Shown here: in pieces, positions 16,764 through 25,724 of the stretch
Numbering within the stretch: position 1 is the first letter of the stretch
Layout of the letters: every line of letters begins with the position of its first letter
Origin: a virus
Reading direction: 5' to 3' (one strand)
IMG/VR virus record: IMGVR_UViG_3300017917_003607
Location: 47,692 to 111,691 of that record
DNA length: 64,000 nt
Notes under the pieces: generated by a model
Database searches by the model: none
Told to the model about the DNA's origin: nothing
Seen by the model: only the letters and a program-made list of their open reading frames with translations
Made by a program: the position numbers and the translations under genes

Positions 16764-18667
16764 TATGGTGCAGGTATTAATGTTACTGTAAAATCTCCAC
16801 TGTCAACAACACAAGCAGTTGTTGGACAATCAAAATTAAACAAATTATATTTATCTTTAAGTATTCTATAATTATGTTGAATCTGTGATGACACCAAAGG
16901 TTCCACATACATTCTAAATTCTGAAATACCCCCCATAAAAGTACCCCCAAAGTTTTGTTCTAAAAGTATTGGGGTTGTCAATCCTGATAAACTTGTACCA
17001 CTTAAATTATTTTCACACATGACTTCAGGGTCTTGAATATATGGACCTGTTGCGTTTGAACACCCACTAAAAGTTAAAGATTCTCTTAATCCAAAAGTAC
17101 CCCCACCCCATGAAATGTTAAATGGGACACCAATCTGTTTTTCTTTAACTTCGTCAAGTTCTCTTGGAATAATTTCCTCAAAATTTTCTATCTTCATGAA
17201 TCTTTTACCATTCACATAAAAAATTAAATCACCTAATCTGAATTTTCTTTGCTCTAACCACTTTCTCTGCAATGTAATTATTTCAACCCTACTAGGGTAG
17301 GTATTACCTGTATGTGTACTTGGTGGGGTAATTAGAGACACTGTTTTATTAATGGTAGATGCGGTGAAAATTAATTCTCTCATTCCACCTAAACCCCCCA
17401 TGTTTATTAAATCACAATCCTCTAACGTTTGATATCTACTGAAAACAACGTCTATCATGACCCATTTTTCAATACCTGTACTACCTGTTGAGCAATCGTC
17501 ATATATACCGTTTGTGGAACAAATTTCAGTAATCGTATATCCTGTTTCATATGTTTGACCTGTATTTACACAAGTTCCTGTTGTTTCACAATTACCTGTC
17601 CACAACAAATATTTTACACAAAGTCTTGGATTTGATGGGTCACCACTTAACCTAAAAGATAAGGCATTAGAATATGTATCTAATTCAGTTTCTTTTTCTG
17701 TTTGTATTACTTGTTCTGTCTCACAGCTTTTTTGAATTGTTATTGCGGAAAGAGGGTATACCGTATAACAATTTGAGTTTGTTGATGCGGTATTACTACA
17801 ACCACACGTTTCAACACAGGACCCTGATAAGGACTCTGTTACTCTTGTATAACCTGTATTCCCAGAATTTGAACTATCTGCATAGTGCCAAAATTTATTT
17901 TCACCTCTAGTCCCCATGTAGAAGAAGATTCCTGAATTATCAGGATAAACTGTATTTAATAATGTTTGACCACTATTTGGGGTGTACTCATCAACTAATC
18001 TAGGTTTTAATAATAATTCTACCGTCCAACCTTTATTCATTCTTTCGGGTAATATTTTATAATCATATCCATATAATTGATAAAAACCCTGTAAATAACC
18101 ACCATACAATTCATAATATTGACCAATTGTTGTTGCGGTTTTAGTTACCATATTATAAAGTGTTTGAGCGGTTATACCTGAGAATCTTATATTTGGACTT
18201 TGGGTGTATCCCGTGATTGGTCTCATTTTAAATCTTCGGTCATAATACAACGGATTAAACTTGTAGTCATTCCTAATACCCATAGAATAATATAATGTTT
18301 TACCCGTCATTTCATTTACTAATCCATTATCAATTCCCGTTAAACCTATATCACAAGTCCCAGTAAAAGCACTATAACAACTATCGTTTAGTAAATTATT
18401 ATTGTAATTATTTGATGAAACAAATGTATTACCCGTTTTGTAATCACCATAATTTATTGTAAAATTTTGAGAACAACCACTATCTGACAATTGAATGTTA
18501 ATTGGTAATCTTTGTCCGTCCAAGTAACCAATCAATTGATTTGAAAAAACAACTTCTTCGTCATATTGTTGTTCGTCAGCAACTAAAAACAAATCAGTAT
18601 ATTCACTGTCGTCTGTATATGCATCAAATCTTCTGAAATAATAGTTATTAATGTTCTGCGTCGCCAT
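16763..18667 (-). CDS. tail/fibre structural protein with concanavalin A-like (LamG-type) domain
   Basis: 634 aa, beginning MATQNINNYYFRRFDAYTDD. The segment around residues 230-290 (W-T-V-E-L-L-L-K-P-R then G-I-F-F-Y-M-G-T-R) and the late segment F-Y-V-N-G-K-R-F-M-K-I-E-N-F have the alternation typical of LamG/concanavalin-A-like jelly rolls. Cys- and Gly-rich loops with T-G and S-T-G repeats lie between them. Such domains bind surface glycans, so this is a plausible receptor-binding protein. It is the first gene of a coupled block with the Thr-Pro fibre gene, preceded by a TATTTAT element. No close family named. Confidence 0.6.
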   Translation of the reverse strand: MATQNINNYYFRRFDAYTDDSEYTDLFLVADEQQYDEEVVFSNQLIGYLDGQRLPINIQLSDSGCSQNFTINYGDYKTGNTFVSSNNYNNNLLNDSCYSAFTGTCDIGLTGIDNGLVNEMTGKTLYYSMGIRNDYKFNPLYYDRRFKMRPITGYTQSPNIRFSGITAQTLYNMVTKTATTIGQYYELYGGYLQGFYQLYGYDYKILPERMNKGWTVELLLKPRLVDEYTPNSGQTLLNTVYPDNSGIFFYMGTRGENKFWHYADSSNSGNTGYTRVTESLSGSCVETCGCSNTASTNSNCYTVYPLSAITIQKSCETEQVIQTEKETELDTYSNALSFRLSGDPSNPRLCVKYLLWTGNCETTGTCVNTGQTYETGYTITEICSTNGIYDDCSTGSTGIEKWVMIDVVFSRYQTLEDCDLINMGGLGGMRELIFTASTINKTVSLITPPSTHTGNTYPSRVEIITLQRKWLEQRKFRLGDLIFYVNGKRFMKIENFEEIIPRELDEVKEKQIGVPFNISWGGGTFGLRESLTFSGCSNATGPYIQDPEVMCENNLSGTSLSGLTTPILLEQNFGGTFMGGISEFRMYVEPLVSSQIQHNYRILKDKYNLFNFDCPTTACVVDSGDFTVTLIPAP

Positions 18668-18669
18668 TC

Positions 18670-18680
18670 ATAAATAAATA
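18670..18680 (-). promoter_or_regulatory. overlapping double TATTTAT late-promoter-like element
   Basis: Sense strand TATTTATTTAT, the outer copy ending 6 bases and the inner copy 2 bases before ATG 18667. Divergent from the plus-strand element at 18693. Confidence 0.6.
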
Positions 18681-18692
18681 CAAACATTATTG

Positions 18693-18699
18693 TATTTAT
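18693..18699 (+). promoter_or_regulatory. TATTTAT late-promoter-like element
   Basis: TATTTATA 19 bases before ATG 18719. With the element at 18670-18680 it makes a compact divergent pair. Confidence 0.5.
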
Positions 18700-18718
18700 A
18701 GTAAAAAGAAATTCATTG

Positions 18719-19417
18719 ATGTCACACGAATATAAAAATAGAAAAGACGCAGTTTTAAAAGCCAAAGAATTGGGTTGTATTGGTACCCATGAGATGAAAA
18801 ATGGTAAATTTATGCCATGTAAAACACATCAAAAATACTTAAGTCTTACCAAACAGAAAGAAAATGATGGTGAACTTGAGGAATTTGTGGACAAAGACGG
18901 TACAATGTTAAGCTCAAAAATACCTATTTTGGACCCACATGTTACACCTAAAAAAACAATGGACCAAACAGTATCAATGGCTAGAAATGTGTATGATATT
19001 TTTAGAATGGGATATAGAAGATATTTTTACGAAGAAGATATGAGTAAAGTTTTTGGGAGAGAAGAAGAGACAGATTTTATGTCTTATGATGAAACCGTAA
19101 ACTTCCTATCTGATTTACTTGGTATTGAAGACGCAAAATCAAAATCAAAGAAAAAAGAAATAGAATCCGATGCTGAAGAAAGAGCAAAGGAAATGGGTAA
19201 AATTCCTGGTAAAGAAAAAGTGCAAAGACTTTTTGAAAAAGAAACTGAAGTTACTGAAGATATTTTAGTAAAGAAAACTAAGTCAAATGGTGAGGTAAAC
19301 AAAAAAGAACAAATAACTTCTAAGATACTTAAAAGGAACTTGGATTTTGTAAAAAAACAAGCCGAAAGAGAAGGAGTGTCGATAAACGAATTAATTAAAA
19401 TGTTGAAGAGTGAATAA
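18719..19417 (+). CDS. conserved phage protein with Cys/His N-terminal motif
   Basis: 232 aa. The N-terminus has A-K-E-L-G-C-I-G-T-H followed by F-M-P-C-K-T-H, a C..H..C..H arrangement that recurs at the ends of many phage virion proteins and could bind a metal. The remainder is highly charged and helical, with a Lys/Glu-rich centre and a C-terminal helix V-S-I-N-E-L-I-K-M-L. A TTG three bases upstream could extend the frame, but ATG 18719 is preferred. Structural or assembly role suspected; function unknown. Confidence 0.55.
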   Translation: MSHEYKNRKDAVLKAKELGCIGTHEMKNGKFMPCKTHQKYLSLTKQKENDGELEEFVDKDGTMLSSKIPILDPHVTPKKTMDQTVSMARNVYDIFRMGYRRYFYEEDMSKVFGREEETDFMSYDETVNFLSDLLGIEDAKSKSKKKEIESDAEERAKEMGKIPGKEKVQRLFEKETEVTEDILVKKTKSNGEVNKKEQITSKILKRNLDFVKKQAEREGVSINELIKMLKSE

Positions 19418-19868
19418 AGAACTGTATGATGAGAAATTTGAGATTCCTCAACATATTTTAGAAATTTTAAGAAAGTCTCTCTCAAAATATTCTAATCAAA
19501 GTGTTGAGAATGTAAAAAGAGCTCAAGAACTCTCTGATTCAGGTTTTGCAACTTATCAACAATTAAAAAGAATAAAAAACTGGTTTGAAAATAGTGGGGA
19601 TTCTACAAGTCCTGAATTTCAAATTTTAGGAGGACATTCATTCAAAGGATGGGTTGACCAAACTTTAGACAGCTCTCGAAACGCCAAAAAACTCCCAAAA
19701 AAAATAAAAAGTGATGCGGCGATTTCAAATCAATTTATAAAAACCCACCAAAAAAACACAGACTTAAAAACTGATTTTAGACCTAAACATTCACACACAA
19801 AACATTATTTAGGTCTTACAGAAGAAATTGAACAAATAAATAAATGGTTTAAAAAATTAATATTATGA
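19410..19868 (+). CDS. hypothetical conserved phage protein, GTG start
   Basis: 152 aa starting at GTG 19410, overlapping the preceding gene by 8 bases; no in-frame ATG exists near the start, and coding character begins at once (N-K-E-L-Y-D-E-K-F-E-I-P-Q-H-I-L). Helical, basic, with a His cluster (K-H-S-H-T-K-H) near the C-terminus. No domain recognised. The gene block 18.7-21.1 kb is tightly overlapped, suggesting one mRNA. Confidence 0.5.
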   Translation: MNKELYDEKFEIPQHILEILRKSLSKYSNQSVENVKRAQELSDSGFATYQQLKRIKNWFENSGDSTSPEFQILGGHSFKGWVDQTLDSSRNAKKLPKKIKSDAAISNQFIKTHQKNTDLKTDFRPKHSHTKHYLGLTEEIEQINKWFKKLIL

Positions 19869-20167
19869 GTACACAAAATGATAAATTAGACTTTACTCAA
19901 CCTGAGGCAGATAAAAACCAAATGAGTTTTTTTGCCGAACAACAAAGAGCAAAATTGTTTCCAAGAAACGACTATAATAATAAAAATCAATATGGACCTA
20001 CAAATAAAGATGCACTTGCAGATGGTGATTCTTTAGGTAGAGGTACTGGTGGTTTTTTAGATGTTAACAATGAAAAGATTGGAACATCAGATGATATTAT
20101 GGAAAGAATTGATAACATAAAAACAAACAAATACAACAACAAAAACCCTTATACAATCCCACAATAA
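19865..20167 (+). CDS. hypothetical small protein, 100 aa
   Basis: ATGA overlap with the preceding gene. Polar, Asn/Lys-rich and probably disordered, with M-S-F-F-A-E-Q-Q-R-A-K-L-F near the start. No catalytic motif. Possibly a virion assembly or internal protein given its neighbours; function unknown. Confidence 0.45.
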   Translation: MSTQNDKLDFTQPEADKNQMSFFAEQQRAKLFPRNDYNNKNQYGPTNKDALADGDSLGRGTGGFLDVNNEKIGTSDDIMERIDNIKTNKYNNKNPYTIPQ

Positions 20168-20547
20168 TGAAGTTATTAGAAGCCATAAAAAGTTTTATAA
20201 CAGAAACAGTATCTTTTGATGACCTACAAAGGGCCATCAAAAGTAAAGATGTTATTATTATAACTTATGATGGTGATGAACCAGGTGGAAAAGGATATAG
20301 AACGGTTTATCCAGTATGTTTAGGTCGTTCCCTAAAAGGTAATTTGGTTTTAAGAGCTTACGAACCCGAAGGAGCTTCTCATAGTGTTGCAATAGGAAAA
20401 AAAGTTTTACCTGGTTGGAGATTATTTAGAGTTGATAAAACCTTTACATTTAGAAGAACTGGCGAGACATTTGATACACTACCTTCTGACTACAACCCAA
20501 ATGGTGACAAATTAATGACGACAGTATATATAAATGCAACTATATAA
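20167..20547 (+). CDS. WYL-like domain protein
   Basis: 126 aa, one-base overlap with the preceding gene. After an N-terminal helix, the core reads K-D-V-I-I-I-T-Y-D-G-D-E, G-Y-R-T-V-Y-P-V-C-L-G, G-N-L-V-L-R-A-Y-E, then W-R-L-F-R-V-D-K-T-F-T-F. This matches the plan of WYL domains: I.I.Y, R.v.P..l, l.ay and W+.F++d+i. WYL domains bind nucleic acid or nucleotide ligands and regulate transcription or defence. Here there is no attached HTH. Family call moderate; a phage role in sensing or counter-defence is speculation. Confidence 0.55.
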   Translation: MKLLEAIKSFITETVSFDDLQRAIKSKDVIIITYDGDEPGGKGYRTVYPVCLGRSLKGNLVLRAYEPEGASHSVAIGKKVLPGWRLFRVDKTFTFRRTGETFDTLPSDYNPNGDKLMTTVYINATI

Positions 20548-20553
20548 AAAAAT

Positions 20554-21147
20554 ATGAACGATTTAATGAGTAAATTAGCTTTGTCCAAAAAAATTATGGA
20601 CAGACACAATGAAATACCAAGAGGTACAAATGACGCTCCTCTAAAAAACTATTCACAACAAGTAGAATCTTTTGAGCCAATACAGGGAAATTATAATATT
20701 CCAAACGAATTCCTTTCTGAGGAAGTTAGTACAAAAGAAATTAATCAACCGATGACTCAAGATAGGATTATTAATTCTAAACTTCCTGATGAAATAAAAA
20801 AATTAATGATTGAGAACCCAATTGAAAAACCAAGTGTACCAGGATTAAACAACAGTATTTTATCTGAAGAAGTAATACAAGGTGCACAAAAGTTAATGGG
20901 TACATCACCTAAAAAACAACCTCAAGGACAATCTCAAGGACAAAATGTCCCTGGTATTGATATGAATATGTTAAAAACTATGATAAGAGACACTGTGAGA
21001 GATACAGTTAGAGATGTTGTGAGAGAAGAACTTTCTAAATCAGGTATGATTACAGAAAGCGAATCTAGAGCAAATGATATGCTACAACTTAAAGTTGGAA
21101 AACATGTATTTGAAGGAAAAGTAACGAAAATAAAAAAAATTCAATAG
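20554..21147 (+). CDS. hypothetical conserved phage protein, 197 aa
   Basis: Low-complexity and mostly disordered: Pro/Gln-rich centre (Q-P-Q-G-Q-S-Q-G-Q), a predicted coiled coil T-V-R-D-T-V-R-D-V-V-R-E-E-L, and a C-terminal beta piece (L-K-V-G-K-H-V-F-E-G-K-V-T-K-I-K-K-I). Looks like a virion or assembly protein. Last gene before the glycan operon promoter region. Confidence 0.45.
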   Translation: MNDLMSKLALSKKIMDRHNEIPRGTNDAPLKNYSQQVESFEPIQGNYNIPNEFLSEEVSTKEINQPMTQDRIINSKLPDEIKKLMIENPIEKPSVPGLNNSILSEEVIQGAQKLMGTSPKKQPQGQSQGQNVPGIDMNMLKTMIRDTVRDTVRDVVREELSKSGMITESESRANDMLQLKVGKHVFEGKVTKIKKIQ

Positions 21148-21148
21148 G

Positions 21149-21196
21149 TTGATTATTCCTGTAATATTTCTATATTTTTAGACAAGAAATATTACA
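21149..21196 (+). promoter_or_regulatory. Bacteroidota-type promoter overlapped by a 12-bp inverted repeat
   Basis: TTG (21149-21151), 19 bases, then TATATTTT (21171-21178) fits the Bacteroidota primary sigma pattern TTG-N19-21-TAnnTTTG except for the last G. A perfect 12-bp inverted repeat TGTAATATTTCT (21160-21171) / AGAAATATTACA (21185-21196) with a 13-base loop brackets the -10 and ends one base before the ATG at 21198. If transcription starts near 21185, only half the repeat is transcribed, so a DNA operator is more likely than an RNA hairpin. Confidence 0.5.
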
Positions 21197-21197
21197 T

Positions 21198-22412
21198 ATG
21201 TCCAAATTAAAAATTTTAGTATTACCTTCAGATAGAACAGGCGTTGGTAAATTTAGGTCTTTAGAACCACACATTTTTTTACAAAATGAATATCCCGAAG
21301 ATTTTCACGTGGATATTGATTATAATCCTAACATGGACGATATATCATATTGGACAAAATATGACATCGTTTGTTTTCACAGAAGTTTAAATCCTGATTA
21401 TGACAAGTCGAATACATTAATTCAAGTCTTGAATAGTCTTGGAATTATTACCGTAATGGATTTAGATGACTACTGGTTACCAACTAAGGAACATCCCGCA
21501 CATCACATGGTAGTTCAAAGTAAACTACACGAGAAAATTATTGCAAACTTAAAAGTTTCCAAATACGTAACAACAACTACTGAAATTTTTGCTAATGAGA
21601 TTAAAAAGTTTAACAAAAACGTATTTGTTTTACCAAACGCAATTAATCCAAAAGAACCTCAATTTACCGCAGAAACAAAACCATCGGATAAACTTAGATT
21701 TGGTTGGTTAGGAGGTTCTTCACATTTACATGATATAAACATACTGAAAGGGTGTACAAACGCTTTAGGTGACGACCTTAGAAGTAAATCTCAGTTTTTC
21801 TTGTGTGGATTTGATACACGTGGCACAATGACTGAAATAAATGCACAAACAGGAGAACAAAAACAACGTAACATTCTTCCTCAAGAAACTGTTTGGGCAA
21901 GATATGAAGAAACGTTCACCAATAATTACGAATACACCTCTCCAGAATATAAAGACTACCTTTTAAAATTCAAACAAGAACCTTGGGTTAATGTTGAAAA
22001 TGAATTTTATAATAGAGTTTGGACCGAACCCGTAACTTCTTACGCTAAAAATTATTCTAAGTTTGATGTTTCGTTAGCACCAATTGTCGACCACATCTTC
22101 AACAGAGTTAAATCCCAATTAAAAGTTATTGAAGCTGGTTTTTACAAAAAGGCTATCATCGCCTCAAATGTTGGTCCTTATACAATTGATTTGAAACATT
22201 GCTTACAAAATGGTAACTTTGTAGATGGAAACGCGTTATTAGTTGATGAGAAAAGAAATCATTCTGATTGGACCAAGTACATGAAAAAACTAATACAAAA
22301 TCCAAACATGGCATATGATATGGGTCAAAGGTTATATGAAACTGTTAAAGATAGATATGACTTGAATATTGTTACAAAACACAGGGCTGAATTATATAAA
22401 AGTTTAAAATAA
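21198..22412 (+). CDS. glycosyltransferase, GT-B fold (GT4-like)
   Basis: 404 aa, first gene of the glycan operon. N-terminal K-I-L-V-L-P-S-D-R-T-G-V-G-K-F-R, a V-M-D-L-D-D-Y-W segment, K-Y-V-T-T-T-T-E-I, V-L-P-N-A-I-N-P and R-F-G-W-L-G-G-S-S-H at the interdomain hinge, and a C-terminal I-E-A-G-F-Y-K-K-A-I-I-A-S donor-binding region are typical of group-1 glycosyltransferases. Transfers a sugar from a nucleotide donor; acceptor unknown. Expression likely begins at the adjacent 21.15-kb promoter, not from a TATTTAT element. Confidence 0.8.
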   Translation: MSKLKILVLPSDRTGVGKFRSLEPHIFLQNEYPEDFHVDIDYNPNMDDISYWTKYDIVCFHRSLNPDYDKSNTLIQVLNSLGIITVMDLDDYWLPTKEHPAHHMVVQSKLHEKIIANLKVSKYVTTTTEIFANEIKKFNKNVFVLPNAINPKEPQFTAETKPSDKLRFGWLGGSSHLHDINILKGCTNALGDDLRSKSQFFLCGFDTRGTMTEINAQTGEQKQRNILPQETVWARYEETFTNNYEYTSPEYKDYLLKFKQEPWVNVENEFYNRVWTEPVTSYAKNYSKFDVSLAPIVDHIFNRVKSQLKVIEAGFYKKAIIASNVGPYTIDLKHCLQNGNFVDGNALLVDEKRNHSDWTKYMKKLIQNPNMAYDMGQRLYETVKDRYDLNIVTKHRAELYKSLK

Positions 22413-23122
22413 TGTTACCATACCCAAAAACAAAATTATTATTTTTTGATTTGGAAACAGTTGGAGAGTTTCCAAACTTGTCTGAATTGGCAAAAAACAA
22501 ACCAGGTCTATACAAAATGTTTGTTAAGTATAAAGATTGGTTTATTAAAAAATTTCCTGAAGACAAAGACAAAACAATCGATGAAATATACGAAACAAGA
22601 GCGGCTTTAGTTCCTGAGTTTGCAAAGATTGTCGTTGCTAGTTTTGCATTTATAAACCAAGATGGAAAAATACAAAAACAAACTTACGCAATGGACGATG
22701 AAAAAGAACTAATCCGTAATGTGATAAAACTTTTAAACAAAGTTAACAAACTTAATTTCTTCTTATGTGGACATAACATTAAGGGATTTGATATACCAAT
22801 GTTATATAAAAGAATGATGATTAATGGATTTCAACCAGCATCAATTTTACCAACCGCAGATACAAAACCATGGGACATTAAAGCTATGGACACCAAAGAA
22901 TTTTGGAATGGTACAAACCCTTTTACAATAGCACAACTTGAGTTAATATCTATGGCGATGGATTGTACTTCATCTAAAGAAGGTCCTGTTACAGGTGGCG
23001 TTGTACATCAGGCTTATTGGGATGGTGGTATATTGGATAAAATTGCGGAATATTGTGAACAAGACGTACAAGCTTTAGTAGATTTAATAAACAAATTTGA
23101 TAATTTAGAATATGTTCAATAA
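22412..23122 (+). CDS. DnaQ-like 3'-5' exonuclease (PolB-exonuclease-related)
   Basis: 236 aa with a DEDD-type RNase H fold: motif I F-F-D-L-E-T, motif II G-H-N-I-K-G-F-D-I-P-M-L, motif III Y-C-E-Q-D-V. A stand-alone exonuclease of the kind related to the proofreading domain of family B polymerases; probably trims 3' ends in replication or repair. One-base overlap with the glycosyltransferase upstream places it inside the glycan run, an odd location for a DNA enzyme. Confidence 0.8.
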   Translation: MLPYPKTKLLFFDLETVGEFPNLSELAKNKPGLYKMFVKYKDWFIKKFPEDKDKTIDEIYETRAALVPEFAKIVVASFAFINQDGKIQKQTYAMDDEKELIRNVIKLLNKVNKLNFFLCGHNIKGFDIPMLYKRMMINGFQPASILPTADTKPWDIKAMDTKEFWNGTNPFTIAQLELISMAMDCTSSKEGPVTGGVVHQAYWDGGILDKIAEYCEQDVQALVDLINKFDNLEYVQ

Positions 23123-23708
23123 ATTAAAAGAAATAAATAAAATGATGTCTATGGTAAAAGAGATATCAGAAAATCCTGAAGGATTTAAAAACAACGATGA
23201 AATTTTCAAACATTTAGGTATTGATAAAGATTTTATTGAGAACGAATTAGGTAAACACTTTGTAAAATCTGTCGAGTTAAAATTTACAAAAATAACAGAG
23301 GATGCCGTTGTTCCAAAGTATAATTACGAGAGTGACTCAGGATTTGACTTACACTCAATTGAAAGAGTTGTTTTACCTCCCTTTGGTAGAGCCCTTGTTA
23401 AAACTGGTTTAAAATTTTCTCTACCTTTAGGTTATGAATTACAAGTAAGACCGAAAAGTGGATTGGCCCTTAAACAAGGTTTGACCGTTTTGAACACACC
23501 AGGAACGGTAGACCAAGGATACACTGGAGAAATAATGGTTATTGTTTTTAATACAAACAATTCTGAGTTTGTAATTGAAAAGGGTATGAAAATTGCACAG
23601 GGTGTGTTATGTCCCGTAGCTTCAGGAAGAAATGTGCTTTTACATGAGGTTGTTGAAATAAACGAAAAAGAAAGAGGAGAAAATGGATTCGGTTCAACAG
23701 GAATTTAA
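23112..23708 (+). CDS. dut: dUTPase (trimeric type) with N-terminal extension
   Basis: 198 aa. Motif I D-S-G-F-D-L, motif II P-K-S-G-L-A, motif III G-T-V-D-Q-G-Y-T-G-E, motif IV K-I-A-Q-G-V and motif V R-G-E-N-G-F-G-S-T-G are all present, so it should hydrolyse dUTP to dUMP, keeping uracil out of phage DNA. Residues 1-55 are a helical, charged extension not found in minimal dUTPases. Overlaps the exonuclease by 11 bases and the HAD gene by 26. Confidence 0.92.
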   Translation: MFNKLKEINKMMSMVKEISENPEGFKNNDEIFKHLGIDKDFIENELGKHFVKSVELKFTKITEDAVVPKYNYESDSGFDLHSIERVVLPPFGRALVKTGLKFSLPLGYELQVRPKSGLALKQGLTVLNTPGTVDQGYTGEIMVIVFNTNNSEFVIEKGMKIAQGVLCPVASGRNVLLHEVVEINEKERGENGFGSTGI

Positions 23709-24084
23709 TATAAGTCCCGTATTACCCAACGGTGTTAAAAATTATCTAATTGATATCGATGGGACAATAACGGAAGATGTACCAAATGAAGAGCCAGAAC
23801 GAATGGTCACATGTTTACCATATAAAGGCTCGATAGAAATGATAAACACTTGGTATAACGAAGGAAATATTATCACTTTTTTTACATCAAGAACAAATGA
23901 ACATGAAGTGGTTACTAAACAGTGGTTAGATAAACACGGGTTTAAGTATCACAATTTACTATTTAACAAACCACGTGGTGGAAATTATCATTGGATTGAT
24001 AATCACATTGTTAGAGCAACTCGTTATGACGGTAAGTGGAGTGAATTAGTAAAAAAAGAACACACAATAGAAGTATTTGAATAA
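23683..24084 (+). CDS. HAD-family phosphatase
   Basis: 133 aa. Motif I is L-I-D-I-D-G-T-I-T (nucleophile Asp), motif II F-F-T-S-R-T; a K-P-R-G-G-N region and W-I-D-N follow as motif III/IV candidates. Short, without a cap domain, as in the small HAD enzymes that dephosphorylate sugar phosphates or polynucleotide 3' ends. In a glycan operon a sugar-phosphate substrate is attractive but not shown. Confidence 0.75.
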   Translation: MDSVQQEFNISPVLPNGVKNYLIDIDGTITEDVPNEEPERMVTCLPYKGSIEMINTWYNEGNIITFFTSRTNEHEVVTKQWLDKHGFKYHNLLFNKPRGGNYHWIDNHIVRATRYDGKWSELVKKEHTIEVFE

Positions 24085-25724
24085 TGATAACAATTGGATA
24101 TAGTACAAGAAAATCAAATCCAACACTGCAAGAATATTTAAAAAAGTCTTGTGGTCACCCAAAGGTACAAATAATAGAAAAGGTCAATCCTGATGGACGT
24201 TCCTTAACAGAAGTTTACAATGAAATACTAAAAGAATCTCAAACAGATGTTGTGGTTTTATGTCACGATGATATATATTTTGAAAAAAATGGTTGGGGTA
24301 ATTATTTATTAAATCATTTTAAGAAAACAGAATATGGTATTTTAGGTGTTGCTGGTTCAACACACGTACCAAAATCAGGTATGTGGTGGGAAGACCGAAG
24401 AAAAATGGTTGGGATAGTAAATCACGAACACGAAGGAAAAAAATGGGAATCAAAATATTCAAATAGTTTGGGTAAATCAGTACAACCAACGGTAATTGTG
24501 GATGGACTTTTTTTGGTAATCAACAAACAAAGAATTAAACATAATTTTGATGAAAATGTGAAAGGTTTTCACATGTATGATGTTGATTTTTGTTTTAGAA
24601 ATTTTTTAGACGGTGTTGGAGTTGGGGTAATATACGATGTAAGAATTACACATAAATCTATTGGTATGACTAATGAAGAATGGGATAATAATAGAAAACA
24701 ATTCTCTGAAAAATTTAGTTCATCTCTACCTGTAAAAATCAAAAAAACAGTAGACAGTAAATTAAATATTTTATTATCCTGTTTGAATTTTAGAACATTT
24801 ACTGGTTCGGAGGTTTATGTATATGAACTTGCAAAAAACCTAGTTCAAAGAGGACACAACGTAAGTGTTTTATCTGAAATTGGGGGTCCTTTGACGGACA
24901 TGGCAAGAAAAAACAACATAAAATGCTTTTCATTCAAAGAACCTCCAGGATTTAAAAGGGGTGATGGTGTATGGTCATTACAGACACCAAACGGCACACA
25001 GGTGTCACAGGAAGACGCATTGTATAAAATATCGGAAACAAACTTTGATATAATACATGTACAACACGAACCAGTTACCAATTTAATATTACAATTATAT
25101 CCAAACGAAGAAAAAATCGCAACAATACATTCTGAAGTTATTGATTTAGAAAAACCAATAGTTAATGACACTATAAAAAAATACATATCAATAAGACCTG
25201 AAATTAAAAAACACATTGTTGATTTTTACGATATTCCAAGTGAAAAAGTGGAAATAATTTACAATCCTGTTGACGAAAAAAGATTTAAACCATCAAATAA
25301 ACCTTCTAAAAATTATTTGTTATTTGTTGGTACAATAGATTATTTGAGGGAAAATACAATAAGAGATTTAGTAGAATATACGAAAAAAAATTCATTGGAA
25401 CTTTATATTGTTGGGGAAAACAAGTCAGATTATTTGGATGAACTTAAACAAAATAATCATGTTAAGTGGTTTCCACCAACTTGGAATACTGAAAAATATA
25501 TTTTGGATGCAAAGGAAACCGCTGGTATATTATTAGGTAGAACAACAATTGAAAGTTGGATGTGCGGTAAAAATTCTTGGATTTACAACGTAGATAAATC
25601 TGGATACATTTTGAGTAAGGAGTTATTTGAACCCCCAAAAGATATTAATAAATTTTACGCTTCCTCAGTTTGTGATAAAATAATTGAAAGTTATATAACA
25701 GTAATAAATGAAACTATTAATTAA
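24084..25724 (+). CDS. bifunctional glycosyltransferase: GT2-like plus GT4-like
   Basis: 546 aa, two catalytic units. Residues about 1-225 are a GT-A type module (V-V-V-L-C-H-D-D-I-Y-F with acidic metal-binding pair, D-G-L-F-L-V-I, H-M-Y-D-V-D-F-C-F-R). Residues about 230-546 are GT-B/GT4-like: F-T-G-S-E-V-Y-V-Y-E-L-A-K-N-L-V-Q-R-G-H-N-V, Y-N-P-V-D, F-V-G-T-I-D and a shortened donor site with G-R-T-T-I-E-S-W-M-C-G. A fused pair can add two sugars in sequence. One-base overlap with the HAD gene. Confidence 0.8.
   Translation: MITIGYSTRKSNPTLQEYLKKSCGHPKVQIIEKVNPDGRSLTEVYNEILKESQTDVVVLCHDDIYFEKNGWGNYLLNHFKKTEYGILGVAGSTHVPKSGMWWEDRRKMVGIVNHEHEGKKWESKYSNSLGKSVQPTVIVDGLFLVINKQRIKHNFDENVKGFHMYDVDFCFRNFLDGVGVGVIYDVRITHKSIGMTNEEWDNNRKQFSEKFSSSLPVKIKKTVDSKLNILLSCLNFRTFTGSEVYVYELAKNLVQRGHNVSVLSEIGGPLTDMARKNNIKCFSFKEPPGFKRGDGVWSLQTPNGTQVSQEDALYKISETNFDIIHVQHEPVTNLILQLYPNEEKIATIHSEVIDLEKPIVNDTIKKYISIRPEIKKHIVDFYDIPSEKVEIIYNPVDEKRFKPSNKPSKNYLLFVGTIDYLRENTIRDLVEYTKKNSLELYIVGENKSDYLDELKQNNHVKWFPPTWNTEKYILDAKETAGILLGRTTIESWMCGKNSWIYNVDKSGYILSKELFEPPKDINKFYASSVCDKIIESYITVINETIN

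Noticed and set aside
21160-21196. Intrinsic terminator reading of the 12-bp inverted repeat
   Set aside because: AT-rich stem with no T-run after it and it ends at a start codon; an operator is more likely.
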